Source: Gloeophyllum trabeum ATCC 11539
Taxonomy: Eukaryota > Basidiomycota > Agaricomycetes > Gloeophyllales > Gloeophyllaceae
Length of the DNA: 64,000 nt
NCBI RefSeq assembly: GCF_000344685.1
Contig: NW_006920410.1
Location: 3,940,631 to 4,004,630 of the forward strand
Direction of reading: 5' to 3'
Position numbers and translations under genes: made by a program
The notes under the pieces: model-generated
Seen by the model: only the letters and a program-made list of their open reading frames with translations
What the model was told of the DNA's origin: nothing
Databases searched by the model: none
In this document: positions 1 to 11,786 of the stretch, piece by piece
Position numbering within the stretch: the stretch's first letter is position 1
Layout of the letters: every line of letters begins with the position of its first letter

Positions 1-273
1 AGTATGGAGGACATTGTCTACTACTTACTCTGTGAACTTATGGCGCCATAGCACGAGTCAAGCCATATCTATCACAGTTGGAAACAAGCCGGGGGACACT
101 ATACAATCTCAGCCGCCGGCATATCGTTTCATTGGTGAATAAGATACTGGAGAACCGGAGCTATCATGACTCGATCACGTTCACCATGTCTAACATGGGC
201 GGTTAACGTTTAGTACTTATACCACCGTAGGAGTCATTCCTTCAGGCCAGGACTGCCTATTTCCCCGTCTATC
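1..273. other. Upstream region of the oxidase-like gene, no gene seen
   Basis: No recognisable coding exon or repeat is visible here. It probably holds the promoter and 5' leader of the gene that starts at 274, but no clear TATA box was identified. Confidence 0.4.
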
Positions 274-1195
274 ATGGTGAAGTTCTTCGATGAGATACCT
301 CCCCATGTCCTGCAATGGATCGAGAAGCAGCACATGTTCACGGTCGCTACGGCTCCTTTAGCAGCGGATGGGCATGTCAATGTCTCCTCGAAGGGTGTAG
401 GGGGGACGTTCCATATCGTCAATAATAGGAAGGTATGGTACGAAGATCTTACAGGCAGCGGTGAGTGTCGTGCTGCATCGGCGGGGTGTAGATAAGCGTC
501 TAACCCCCCTGTCAGGCAGCGAAACCATCGCGCACTTGCGCGAGAATGGACGGATAACCATTTTCTTCAACGCCTTTGAAGGCCCTCCGATGATATGTCG
601 CCTATTTGGCACAGGTATGTGGTCTCAGGCGCATGACTATAGGGTTGACTGATCGACGATTCTACAGGGCTCGTGCATGAATTTGCCACACCTGAATATG
701 ATGCCTACATACCTCCGGACAAGCGGACGCCAGGCTCGCGCTCCGTGATAGTGGTCGATGTCCACAAAGTGGCGACGGTGAGTCATTCGGAGTCAGCTCC
801 CCCGTCTTTGAACCCGTCTGATCAATACGCAGAGCTGCGGCTTTGCAGTTCCTTTCTACGACTTCGTCGGCCACCGTGATACCCTTCTCAGTTCGGGCAC
901 ACGGAAAGAATTGGCTGACCTCAACGCACTTGATGGAAGAGGCGAGGGTGGGCTCAAAGCTTACTGGGAGAACAACAATACGCGCAGTATAGATGGGCTC
1001 TCTGCGTTGCAGTTCGCACATAAGTCGGACAGGGTAGCTGACGCTACTAGGGATTTCAGTCGGTTCGGTGTGGTGACTCGCAAGAAGGGGGAGCGACGGA
1101 ATATCGGGGGAGAAGAGATGAAACTGATGCTGCTGGCTTTCTTGTTTGGAGCGATTGTATCAGCCTTCTTTGCAAGGCTGCTCCGGGGATGTTGA
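274..1195 (+). CDS. Pyridoxamine-5'-phosphate-oxidase-like FMN-binding protein with a membrane tail
   Basis: Four exons by splice-site and frame reading: 274-460, 516-614, 668-777 and 833-1195, giving 252 codons plus stop. The introns are 53-55 nt with GT..AG ends. The N-terminal 150 residues carry the split-barrel FMN-binding pattern of pyridoxamine-phosphate-oxidase-like proteins: SSKGVGGTFHIV, then LRENGRITIFFNAFEGPP, then a CGFAVPFYDFVGHRDTL segment. In fungi such proteins are usually uncharacterised and are not proven PLP-biosynthesis enzymes, so substrate and reaction are unknown. The last 20 or so residues (MLLAFLFGAIVSAFFARLL) form one hydrophobic helix, suggesting a tail-anchored membrane protein. 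The ATG at 274 is chosen because the family's N-terminal motif starts just after it. It lies head-to-tail against the minus-strand UstYa-like gene at 1718-2536, so it could belong to the accessory block, but that is inference. Confidence 0.82.
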
Positions 1196-1717
1196 CGGTA
1201 GTGTTCATACTTGTACATGCCTGTGTAAGTAGGCCGTACTTGCTTACCTTTGACCTGCTCACCACGAGCACCGGGACTGACAAGATAGTGTTCGGAAGTT
1301 ATGTATGACCGCCGCACGCATTTCTGAGTCGCACTGAGACCCCCCCCCGCGCAGCCCCGCCACACTAATCACAGTACTTTTACAGCTGCGATCCTTGAAT
1401 TGACGAGCGGTCGAGTTCCTCACCAATCGTTGGGGGGAGGAAATATGAAGAAGTCCACATTAGCATGGGCAGGCCAAGTCCTACTGAATACAATAATGCT
1501 GGGTCTAGCACACAAGATAGGACCGTCTGCAGGTGAGAATAGCTAGCGACCATGAGAATCCTGCAATCTGAGCGTACTAGGAAGATGTAAGGTGTTGTAG
1601 AACAGTATTTCATATCCGATGAGACCTCCGTACTGCTGCATTTATGGGCCGAGGTAAAGTGCAATCTATGAATAAGATAGATAAATTGGGATCGTGCTGA
1701 AAATCAGGCTTTGTTGC
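1196..1717. other. Convergent intergenic region
   Basis: This lies between the ends of the oxidase-like gene (plus) and the UstYa-like gene (minus) and should hold both 3' UTRs. A run of eight or nine C occurs near 1341-1349. No exon or repeat is recognised. Confidence 0.4.
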
Positions 1718-2536
1718 TTACCATAGGTCTTCTTCCGACTCGCTCTGGGTTTTCCATTCCAAGAAATTGTTTTCCGTCGCACGATAGATGGTCTCCCAGT
1801 CAACGCAGCGGTGTGTCAGACCGAGCCCATCGATACCGTCTATGTGGTAAGCCTCTCGGAGGAATACGCTTTGCGGTTCAAGTCGCAGGTCCGGCGAGCA
1901 CAAGATGGACTGGCGCAGGTAATTGATGCAATGTTGCAAGTGTGCTAGCTGCGCGTCCGCGAGGTCCTCACTTACGATGCCTTTTCGTAGGTTGTTCAGA
2001 CAGTGGAGTTGGTGGAACATCGAAATGGAGAATGCGCGGTGCTTGGGCCCTAGGTGTACAAACCCTCCTCCGAGCGGGAACATAGATCCCCACTCGTCGA
2101 AGGATTCGGGGGTGTCTATTTGATAGTGCACCGAGTCCTCCACTGTTAAGAATGCCTCTGCAAGTGCAGGGATAGAAAAATGTTCCGGGTAATCATTTCC
2201 TTCATAAGCTAAAGTCATTATGGATGGGATGAATATTCCTGGGGGTGCGGCGGTAGACATACAGTAAACCTTTCGCGCATGCCACTCCACCATGATACTC
2301 AGGGTGCGAATAGCCACAAGGAAGATCGCGGTCACCACTAGCATCCAAGATGCCCATGGCAGCGGTGTTTGGACATAACGAAAAGGCATCAAGACACGCT
2401 GGAAGAGTGGGAAGTCGTCTCCCGCCGCGCTTGCGGGCTTCTGAGAAAACGTAGCGCAAAGCTCGCGGAAGTGCCAGTGGGCGCAGATAGGTGTCTTAAG
2501 CATGAGATACTCATTAGGGTATATCCTGCATTTCAA
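1718..2536 (-). CDS. UstYa-like (DUF3328) membrane oxidase, copy 1
   Basis: The reading frame is open through the whole interval, but a 54-nt intron at 2262-2209 (gtatgt..tttag) is inferred because the second copy at 10003-10609 has an intron at exactly the same codon and phase. Spliced, it gives about 254 residues and joins ..KVY to SYEGNDYP. A single transmembrane helix follows PLPWASWML (about residues 60-82). The luminal part holds both hallmark HxxHC motifs of the DUF3328 family: HQLHCLNNLR and HLQHCINYLRQSILC. In ustiloxin-type pathways UstYa/UstYb act in oxidative macrocyclisation of the precursor peptide, presumably with a metal held by these histidines. The start could also be the internal ATG at 2389, just before the helix. 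It is divergent from the serine hydrolase at 3402. Family assignment is firm; pathway role is inferred. Confidence 0.88.
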   Translation of the reverse strand: MKCRIYPNEYLMLKTPICAHWHFRELCATFSQKPASAAGDDFPLFQRVLMPFRYVQTPLPWASWMLVVTAIFLVAIRTLSIMVEWHARKVYCMSTAAPPGIFIPSIMTLAYEGNDYPEHFSIPALAEAFLTVEDSVHYQIDTPESFDEWGSMFPLGGGFVHLGPKHRAFSISMFHQLHCLNNLRKGIVSEDLADAQLAHLQHCINYLRQSILCSPDLRLEPQSVFLREAYHIDGIDGLGLTHRCVDWETIYRATENNFLEWKTQSESEEDLW

Positions 2537-3401
2537 TAGCTAGTTGTTCTGAATCAGAAGCAGTAAATAACTCAGATGCATACGGACAGTGCCCCTACAC
2601 CCGCAGCAAACGTAGCTATCGCGAGTAGCGGGGTTTGATAAGGGAGCATGTGGCCATCTTGATGTGCGAGACGACGGTCCGCTGGAGTAAGGGCAAGGCC
2701 CTGCATTGACAGGAGGAACAGCCGCCACAGACTGACACGCTGCGATTCATTCCGCAAAGATCATCAGTCGTTTGTTCTGATTCTTCATACTTGTTTTCCT
2801 GCTGGTGTTCCGGGTATATGTTCACCGGTACCATTAGTTGACGGTCTGCGTATAATCATGATATCGGTCGGGCGGGGCGCCTTCTGCAGTTCGCCATACT
2901 TCGACGTTTGAAGGATCGTCGGGGCACCTACCTGGTAATTATTGGCCATCTGAATCTATTACAGGGTACATATAGCCTTCAGATTTCTTACTCGGAACGT
3001 TGCTGTATAATAATATACATTTCAAGACTGAAATCACTATCAAAGGGCTTTCACAATCGACTCGGAGTTTTGATTGAATCTGAGTACATACTGAGCTGTA
3101 CACTTGCCTCATGAGGTGAGTCCGACAAGTTCGGGAGCTGCCGCCGGGCACTCTTGAGTCCCCGTATGGACTTCCCCCGAGACCACCGATGGCATGATGC
3201 TCACAACGATGAAGTTGAGCGATGGCGCTGAGCGCTGGGCGTGGAATTCGCTTCCATTTGATAGACCTGCGCCAGAAGGTTGCCGTCACGGACTGAGAAT
3301 AGACTCGCGTCCCTCATATGTGGGGAACGAAGGAGTTCTAGTCCTACTCGTGAGTCCTTCTCCCCCTTCCAGGCGACATCTGTCCCAGCAGCGAGCCAAG
3401 C
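2537..3401. other. Divergent promoter region between UstYa-like gene and serine hydrolase gene
   Basis: About 865 bp separate the minus-strand UstYa-like gene and the plus-strand serine hydrolase gene, so both promoters must be here. No exon with a recognisable domain was found. Shared regulation of the two genes is possible but not shown. Confidence 0.4.
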
Positions 3402-5411
3402 ATGAAAAGGACCGCAAAGGGCCCTGTTGAAAGCGATGACAAGGAAGTATTCAGAAACCTACTGCATCCCCCCCGTAGATGGCAGGCGCTTTTTCTTATC
3501 ACATTATGTTATTTTCTGTTCCGCTCAGTGCCGTCTTCCGTGCAAGAGGGACCTCTGGGAGATTGGCTGAAGTCGCGTTCTCCTAGTGGTTGGCCGCGAG
3601 CCTCGTGTCCTTACCCGTTTCCGAACGTCGTCTCTTCTTGGGCACCCACGGCAGAGTCGCCTGGAATAACTGCTGCGTCAAAGAAACTAGACAAGAAGCT
3701 GAAAGCCAGAGTAGCAGCAGGTGGCATAGATGGACTAGCGGTGTCAGTCGTGACTTCTTCTGGTCCACTTTTCGAAGGGACGTATGGCGTTGTCAAAGCC
3801 AACGAGACCGACCCAACCAAGCGACTCGAGGTGGATCGTCATACCATTTTCCGCCTAGCTTCAGTCACAAAAATGCTAACCGCAATGGAGACGTGGATCC
3901 TTCGGCAGAGAGGTGCTCTAAGCTGGTATTATTTTCCCTTGTACGTACGACGCTCTGCTAACAAGAGTACATAGGGACGACGCAATCACGAAGTTTGTAC
4001 CCGACTTCAGCATTATCTCCGACGAGGAACCTATCAACGTCAGGCAGCTTGCGTCCCATACCGCTGGTATCCCAGGGGACATGCCTCCGGGGCCCATGAC
4101 TGAGTGGCCTCATAGCCTGGAGGGTGCTGGTACACCTCCCGAAAATGGGCTGCCATTTCCCGCTCCAGAGGATGTCCTCTCTGCGCTTGCCAACTTCAGG
4201 CCTGTCGTACCTCCATCTTACCTCCCTGTCTACTCAGATACCGGATATTCGCTTCTGGGAATGGTCAACCTTGGAGCAAATACTCTCTGGGAGAGTTCCC
4301 AAGGTGACAGACCGAAGACACATGCAGAGCTGCTAGAACGCGACATCTTCGAACCTCTCGGTATGCGCAACACCGGATTCTCAAGTAATGTCTTGGACAG
4401 AAGCCGGATTGCCGTGGCATCTCTCAACTCTTACGAAGCGGTGTGCCCTGTTCCACAGTTATCTTTATCTGTGAGTTGTTAATACTACTCGACCGTAGGA
4501 CTACGACTTCCTCGAGGCCATGAACCCTGCTGGCGGGTGCTACAGTAGCCTAGCTGACCTCGGTCTCCTTGCGCAAAACCTCCTCGCCCCAGGAATAGGT
4601 ACTGACTTGTTGACGCCGATGACCGTACGCGAATGGATGCGTCCACTCCATGCATGGTACGACGACGCGACCGAAACCGGCCTCGTTTGGGAAATCGCGA
4701 AGTATCACAATTCCTGGGGTCAAGTTCAGCGGCTCTATCAGAAGTGTAAGTGACGATTACTGTGTTGTCTGCCGTACATTATCACAGCCACGTGGATGCT
4801 TTCCAGTTGGACAACTCGGAGGGTACCACACCGCATTCTCGTTGAATCCGACCAACGGGTTTGCCGTGATCGTACTCATGACGGGTGAATATCTCGACTC
4901 CCAAGCGCCCACGTTGGACGCCGTCGACGTGTTGCAACCTGCGATAGATCACTACATCGCTGAGACTGTCGCACGCATGTACTCTGGGCGGTGGAGGGCT
5001 GAATCAAAGGATGAGGCAGCTGCGAGCGACGTCATCATCAGCATTCACAAAGGCTCCCTCTGGGCTGAGCGCATAATTCTCAACGGTACCGACGTCCTGG
5101 GAATGATATACGGGCAAGGCAAAACACGGAAGGTGGGCCTATTTTCCACAGGTCGTGTCGATGAATTTCGGTGAGTAATATACCTGTTCCTATGTCGCAC
5201 ATCTATTCTGACCATCCCATGGTACAGTCTTGCCTTTGGCATACCCCCTTTCAACGATGCGCTGGGTTACGGGTGCACCATTTACTCCTTCGGCGCAGAG
5301 ATCGGGTACTCCCGTGGGGCCCCTGTCAACGAGATGGTTTTCCGAGGCGATGCTGAGGGGAGGATTCTCAGAGTGCCGTCTGTCGAGCTCGACCTGCGAC
5401 GTGTTCATTGA
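3402..5411 (+). CDS. Class C beta-lactamase/transpeptidase-like serine hydrolase, membrane-anchored
   Basis: Five exons, starting at 3402 and ending with TGA at 5409-5411. Introns lie near 3937-3974, 4441-4499, 4748-4814 and 5172-5226. An N-terminal signal-anchor (WQALFLITLCYFLFRS, about residues 28-44) is followed by a beta-lactamase (PF00144) fold. It has the nucleophile motif SVTK (SxxK) in TIFRLASVTKMLTAM, a QLASHTAGIPG block, YSDTGYSLLGM at the YxN position (Asp replaces the usual Asn) and LGGYHTAFS as the KTG/HTG-like element. Fungal relatives hydrolyse or transfer acyl groups, as in lovastatin acyltransferase LovD, but the substrate here cannot be read. It is divergent from UstYa-like copy 1 and convergent with the sedolisin gene, so it may be a tailoring or peptidase activity of the same block. 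That role is an inference. Confidence 0.85.
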
Positions 5412-5580
5412 GGATAACCCACCGATGCACTAGTAGAAATAGCATCCAACGATTCATGCGAGTTTTAACAGGACTGTTGTCGATAGCATTGCACCATACG
5501 ACTCGACCAGTACTATTGTAGGGGTGACGGCATTCACTGTTTCCGCATTGTACAGGATCAGTCTTTGTATCATGCCGACT

Positions 5581-8092
5581 CTACGGTGAAAAGATTTGCT
5601 TCAATTTCCCGAAGTTAGGTGTTCCGAGTCCCGTTACTGTGATTTGCCGTGAGTATGGGGTGGCTATCGTGCAGTATACTATTGGTAGCTTACCCGGATC
5701 CCATCCATACGTCGCCTGTGGAGGTTAATGTGATTACAAAGGAGGACGATCGTGAAATATATTACTCACGTTGAAACCTTGCGTCCCACACCCGGGATTA
5801 TTCCCCGATGTGATGTCCGTTAGACCAGGCAATCCCTTTGTATATAGGACAGGGTTCAAGAACCCTAATGGAGGCAGCCCTCTTGCCAGTCGTCCGTCAT
5901 TAAGAAGAGCGACAATGCTAGCGAAGATGGGGGCAGCTACAGACGTCCCCATCCCTCGTGCAGCCTGGCCTTGATAGAACGCACGGAAGTTAGTCGACTG
6001 AGCGGAGACGTCGGGCACTCCCTGTGGCAACGAGATCAATAGAGAATCTAACTTTTGCCTGTAATAAATAATGTACTCTGCCATGGCTGAGGGAAGATGA
6101 TTCAGAGATATACTGTACTTCAGGATGTTCGCTTACGGATTGTAAAGACCTTGATATAAGATGGGTTGCAGACGATCTACGTAGCTTGATACGGAGCTCT
6201 CCTGGTAGGACGGGCGGTCAAACTACAGCAGTACGGTGATCCAGAGATCGACAATCATCTTAACGGGCACACCCCGAGAATCACAGCACATACATAGTTG
6301 CTGAAGCCACCGCCCGAGAAGTAGGAGGCCACCTCGGGTATTTGCGTTGTTCCACCGACGGCGGTCACGCTGCAGGATCAATCGGATACATCTATGATTC
6401 CTGAACGTTACTTACTAAGGACAGCTGGGTGGGAACGTCGGGATGAACCGAGATGCGTTTCGACCGTCATTAGCCTTGCATTGCTGAGTAGTTGGGTTGT
6501 CGTCACCGTCACCCACGCCCCCGTCTCCGGATGAGAATATCAGGGATGCACCACGAGCGCCTCGATGTTCTGTATCAGCCTGTAGAACAGATGCAGTGAC
6601 CCCGTGCCTTCTTACCCAGAAGAGCAAACCCAGCACATATATGCTTGGCATATGCAATCGGCACTACGACGATGGGTGGATCTGGGTGAGTGACGAACGG
6701 CGATTTTATAAGGATCTTGTACAACCTGTATCCTCATCACTACGATGGAAATTCAGCACAGTAAGCAACTCCTTTTTACGGAGACGATGTCAGAGGCAAC
6801 ATACTCGCTGTAGCTCGTAGTAATCGTTGCAGGAAGTTCAGATTGCGATAGCATGTAGTCCAGCCACTAGAGTCGAATAAGACGGTTTGATTGCGGTTAT
6901 CAGTAGCTTACGTCTCTGTATGCAGCGGACTACTCACCTCCGCGTAGGGCTCGTTCGCGTCCGTGGGTGTGTGCAAACTCGGTATAGATGGTGGGCTGCC
7001 CGCGGTCGAGTAGAAAATATTTGGCATCGGATATGTCAACCCCATTGATATCTGAATATCCAAGTCCGCCTCCCCTCCCGCTTGAGAAACATTCTGGCTA
7101 TCTTTTCCGCCTATCAACCATGTGTAAGTCACTACAGAGGGGTAGGGATGAGGAGAACCACCGTTTACAGAAATAAACTGGTAAGTCGCGTCGAGTGCTT
7201 CAGGCCGCTGGTCTTGTAGAAACAACAGCAAGTCTGCGCGATTTGCATAGTAATCGAGGTAACCGGTGACTCCTATCTTACTGCCACTCTTGCCAAGCGT
7301 GGTGTAGTCGGTGATATTGTAGAGCTGCCGAATACAACTGAGGGTAAGTGTTGCATTGCAGCCAGTGTCGGTGACAGTCCCAGACCCGCTCGTTATTGAG
7401 GAAGAACCAGTCTGAGCGAATTCCCTGACTGCGATGGGGAGATGTGTAGCAGAGCCCAAGCCATTCCAACGAGCAAATATTGTAGTTGGTTGAACGAAAT
7501 CCACATGGTGGAATACTTCGACCGGGAGGCTGTATGTGGTGGTTCTGACTATGGTGTCGTTACTGGAGGAATGACACCAAGTATAGTATGTCTAAATGCG
7601 AGATCGTCAGCGTGATACTAGTATGCGCCCCAGCCCTCAATATCTTACTGTGTTCAGCAATATCTCGGCAGTATCTATCGGTATTGTAACCATAAGCCAA
7701 GCTCTGGAAGGGCCTGGTTTGATAGAACTCTCTCGTATCCCGCTGCTAGAGAGCCAATTGTCGACTGCTGTAATCGCATCCTCTTGGGGTTTCAATATTG
7801 ATTCCGCTTCTTCCTTGGAGAGGTGTCTCCCGTAGAGAGGACTGCCGGGATTACTGACATTGTAGAGGATTTGCTCTAGCAGTAAAGAATTGGAGAGCGA
7901 TTGACGCAGTGCAATACGCAGCGTGACGAGATGGTTCGGGGGTGCACGTCCGAGCCTGGACCATGTAGGAGGAGAGGGTATGTTTTCCTTGATTCGATTG
8001 ACGCTGTTTTCGGTGGCTGAGGAGCTAGTAGGGGCACAGTAGAAACTGGCAACGAGGATGAACCTCAGTATCACGTTCAAGTTGGGCCACAT
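5581..8092 (-). CDS. Secreted sedolisin family (S53) serine-carboxyl protease
   Basis: A multi-exon gene reading from ATG at 8092 to TAG at 5583-5581. A signal peptide ([16 protein letters not shown]) is followed by a pro-kumamolisin activation domain ([19 protein letters not shown], then [19 protein letters not shown]). The catalytic domain shows [17 protein letters not shown], the Glu/Asp pair in [10 protein letters not shown], the oxyanion Asp in SSGDGGVGD, a GFSNY-type segment, and the catalytic Ser in [20 protein letters not shown]. The calcium-site region is LTDITSG, then NATYGWDP-like and [12 protein letters not shown] exons. All four catalytic residues are present, so it looks functional. 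These tripeptidyl-peptidase-like enzymes act outside the cell or in acidic vacuoles at low pH and trim tripeptides or cut propeptides. It is convergent with the serine hydrolase. A role in precursor processing for the UstYa-like proteins is possible but unproven. Confidence 0.92.
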
Positions 8093-8615
8093 CGCGGTGT
8101 CTCTACAGCAACCCTGGGGGAGGTATTAAAGATCCTTCCCAATGACGCTGACGCTGGTGCGCCTTATAGCAGTAGAAACGACTCAAAGCGTACAGCCTCG
8201 GAATCTTGAGCGTGCGGGATGGTGCTCAGTGACAGATGGTGATATATGGTAACTGCAGAACCCTACCACGAGTATGCCGGATCTGTGGGCCAAGTTCAAA
8301 GGTATTCATAGAATACGACACAAAGATTCTCTCGCAGACACTCTCGAGGTATTCTGACAACATATTATGACTGCGAAGAGCCCGGCCTAGGAGGCCTGAT
8401 GCGTCATGACTCCATATGACTCGGAGACGTATCATGATGACTTCGGCGACATCACGAACGCCACGCTAGATTCACTTTCAGGATACTCAGAGCAGACGAG
8501 ACCGTCGAATAACTCGGGCATCCCGTGGCAAGTATCCTGCGACCACGTCGCAAGGTTAGTAACGGTGCACATGTACATCAGGAATTCAGCCATCAAAACA
8601 AACTTATTTGTATCT
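8093..8615. other. Promoter side of the sedolisin gene
   Basis: This lies upstream of the minus-strand sedolisin start at 8092 and ends at the transposon target duplication. No exon with a recognisable product was found. The transposon sits about 530 bp upstream of the protease start, so it could affect its promoter. Confidence 0.35.
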
Positions 8616-9563
8616 GTTTCTGGAGGACCCCTGAAAATACCGATAGATGCCGGTGCCAGTCCGGACAAAAATCGCGGTCTCGAGCCCTCCATGCCAGACG
8701 CCATCCGGACAAGGATGGACGACCGAACCGGCCATCCCGGTTTTACAGTCCGGACACCGGTCATGACCGAGCTACCATGCCGGTTACAGTCCGGACACGG
8801 CTGTGTGGCAAGTTGGCAACGGACTGGCCCAATTTATTTACCCTTTGTAGTACATGTATTTTAACCCAATTATGGCTGAGGTTTGTCCCAACCTGTCATT
8901 GTGTACCGTCGCATAGCCTCGTGTAGCCCTTATTTGCACTGTGATATATAGTTTCTAGTATGTAGCGCAATGGGCTCCGATGTCCAGTGGCTGAATGTGG
9001 CTGAGATCAGGACGCTGTATCGTCAAAGTTTCGCTACACCATCACCACTTTACATGACTCTGGAAGCATGGACGACGCCCACAATACTTAACGTGTGCGC
9101 TTCGAGCTCGTTCATATGGGGTACAGCAGTCTCAGCGGGATTCACATTAGGGCATGGCAGACATTGACCTCATGGAAGAGGTGGACATCTCATTCAATCC
9201 CAAGGATTGGATTGGGATAAAGGCAAAATGAATGCCGCACTCCAGGGTCTGGACTCGGATGGGGAGGAGGATGGTTGATGGGAGTGGGCGGCCTTCGTGA
9301 ATTCTGTCGCATCATTGACTGCATTCGAGTCCTAGTACGATTACTGATACATTGTACAGTGTTCTAATGAGTTGATAGGCGAGAAAACCTTTTTTTCTGT
9401 TTTTTCAGACGCCGGTGCATTAGTCCGGACAAAAATCGGCCCCTTCGGGAGGCCGGTATTTTATCCGGACAAAAATGCGGGGGGGAGCCTCAGACAATCC
9501 AGACATGGAAATTTTGAGTCTCGCACCGGCATTTATCAGTATTTTCAGGGGTCCTGTTTCTGG
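8616..9563. mobile_element. Non-autonomous TIR DNA transposon with 8-bp target duplication
   Basis: The element runs 8624-9555 (932 bp). Its ends are 33-bp inverted repeats beginning AGGACCCCTGAAAATAC and agreeing at 31 of 33 positions. The 8-bp direct repeat GTTTCTGG flanks it at 8616-8623 and 9556-9563, a textbook target-site duplication. Several subterminal copies of TCCGGACAAAAAT or GTCCGGACAC occur just inside both ends. No transposase domain is seen in any frame, so it is non-autonomous. An 8-bp duplication and clustered subterminal repeats fit hAT-like or Mutator-like families, but the superfamily cannot be fixed from one copy. Confidence 0.88.
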
Positions 9564-10002
9564 CAACTTCTGACCTGTGGGACACACTCATTCAACGGCG
9601 CGCGGAAACTCTCTGCGCTCACATCTGTATGCCCCGAGATTTTGAAGTCTTTCACCAGTGACTTGTGCTATGTGAATATATCTACATGCCCGGTGACAGC
9701 GGCCGGAGCTTCTTGAATCATGTATGCATTGACTGGTGTCTGGCATGAGAGGATGTCTGACCGAGCAGAGTACGCATTGCCATTGAGTCTCCATATTTAC
9801 AGTAGATCCAGCATGTGTATACTTCGTAAAGGTGTATGGGGCCCACACTCCTTCAAAGATAGACATATATGCCCCGAACCCAAGACTGATCCCTTCCTAC
9901 ACATTCAAATGGACGGGATTGGACCTTCCACATATGAGGTCAATATTAATAGTGTGTTAAAAGCAGTGGAAATAAATCCATACGTAGGATATGTATTCAT
10001 CC
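9564..10002. other. Region between transposon and UstYa-like copy 2, no gene called
   Basis: A 120-codon plus-strand frame runs through here but shows no recognisable domain, no signal peptide and no splice support, and it overlaps the expected 3' UTR of the minus-strand UstYa-like gene. It is treated as non-coding. Confidence 0.35.
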
Positions 10003-10609
10003 TCACACCTTCACATGACTATGATTCTGCTCTAATGCTCTATACACTAGACTCCAATCCTGACATGTCCTGTTTGCAGTAGAGTCCACTTGCTTGAGGG
10101 GGTATGGTGGTATTAATGGTTCGATCCGTAGATCACCTCTACACAGTATCATCTGGCGCAAGTATGCGAGACAGTGCGTCGTATGCTGACTTCGCTTCCG
10201 AGCTACCATGGCATGCCACAGGTCCTCCAAGCAATGGAACTGATGGAACATAGATACACCAAAGGGACGATTTTGAGGACCCAGGAATACAAATCCACCA
10301 CCATCTGGGAACAGGGGGGCCCATTCTGCATCAGAGGTTGAAGAATTAATGGAGTAATGTTCCATGTCATCTGTGGCCATGGTTTTCTTTGGAAGATTGA
10401 GAGGCAAGTACTGGGGATAGTCTTCTCCTTCATATGCTAGGCACCATGAGGCATAGTAGAAGAAATTCCACTGATAGCTTACAAAATGACTGAAGGGACC
10501 CATTGGAGAAATCCCGCTTCCCCATGAGTTCTTGGACATTCAGAGCCGTGGTTATGAAGATCACTAGGATGCATAGACCACAGACAAGTTTGTTCATGAA
10601 CTGTGGCAT
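10003..10609 (-). CDS. UstYa-like (DUF3328) membrane oxidase, copy 2
   Basis: Two exons, 10609-10483 and 10436-10003, with a 46-nt intron (gtaagc..cctag), give 186 residues. The ATG at 10609 is chosen because it starts a frame with a single helix (KLVCGLCILVIFITTAL, residues 7-23) that splices into SYEGEDYPQY, matching copy 1. The catalytic part keeps the paired motifs HQFHCLEDLW and HTTHCLAYLRQMILC, plus GGGFVFLGPQNRPFGVSMF. It is shorter at the N-terminus than copy 1, with almost no cytosolic tail. In ustiloxin, phomopsin and asperipin pathways two UstYa-type proteins are commonly present, which makes the pair notable. The transposon at 8624-9555 and the sedolisin lie between the two copies. 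The family call is firm; the substrate is unknown. Confidence 0.88.
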
Positions 10610-11786
10610 GATTTACACACAATATAAACGGGTCCTAGGACTCTGCTTGAGTGTATGAGGTGATTTGAGAATGGATACAGGTAATACCTAGTATTATGAT
10701 ACCGGGTAGCTAAGTGGGAGGAGCAGTCAAGAGACTAGTATAGTACTATTGCAGAAACTCAAGATGATATACCGGGAGTTGGTTTGCCCCTGATTGAATC
10801 AACTCACATATCCAGTAGGCGAGGAAGGACTTAAAATTCATACCAGAAAGAAGTGTACCTTCAAAAAGTTTTTTTACAGGGCTTCAATGTACACATCTCT
10901 CAGATAAAGTACAAGGAACCACAGTCCATGCCTGACCTCTCGGAGAAGCAAACAATCACCATAACAGGGATTGTGGCATATGTAAATACATAGTGTTTGG
11001 GGAAGCATGACAGATCTGATCATATATTGGCAGTCACAGCCTATCTATGATAGGGAAATTCAGGGTGTGGAACAGGGAAGCATGGACACCAGGGATCTGA
11101 TCTCAGGCTCAGAACGCAAGCACATGCTACACATCATGAGCAGCACACTGGCATCATATCTTGACCTCAGGCTCAGAGTTTCACTGTTACTGTTACTGTC
11201 AGAATTTCGACTTCCACTGGACCATTTTCATTGTTGATGATCTAATGATCAGGCACAGTATCATAGTTCTCATAGCTATAGGTACTGAGCGGTGACTAGA
11301 AAAAGGCTGCAAATAAAGTACTCGATACGTATGATCAGAAGCACAGTTGTTCTCACGACTAGGAGCAGACGATCCAAGGGTACAGTATCAGATTTGACTC
11401 GGAGTCTGTATGATAATCACTGCGTACAGCCTGTTACAATGTACTATCTGCTCCAATCCATCTGAGGCCCATCTCATCTCATGATACAAACAATACACCA
11501 GCAATCCATACAACCATCTTCACACTTAGGGTTGATATGGACTTCAAGTTTATGTCCCGAGGGCCGGGCCCAGGGTGCTGTCAGGCCACGTCATCCGCAG
11601 GCTGTTTCTGCTGTGATAAGCATACAATCGCGGTACATGTTTGTAGAGCAACAAGGAGAGAAGAGGGGTCATATAAATAGTACTACTTCCAGTAAATTGT
11701 GATACTATGCTTACTAGAGAACTTGGAAAAATAACCTTTGACAACATGGACCAGCTACAGACACCGAGAGCACAGACAATTGGAGA
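10610..11786. other. Intergenic, no gene recognised
   Basis: A 1.2-kb, comparatively AT-rich stretch upstream of UstYa-like copy 2 and downstream of the seven-helix protein gene. Short repeated phrases occur (ATCTCAGGCTCAGA near 11100 and CCTCAGGCTCAGAG near 11165). No domain, splice pattern or transposon end was recognised. Confidence 0.35.

Noticed and set aside
9720..10082. 120-codon plus-strand frame overlapping the UstYa-like gene end
   Set aside because: No domain and antisense to a confident exon.
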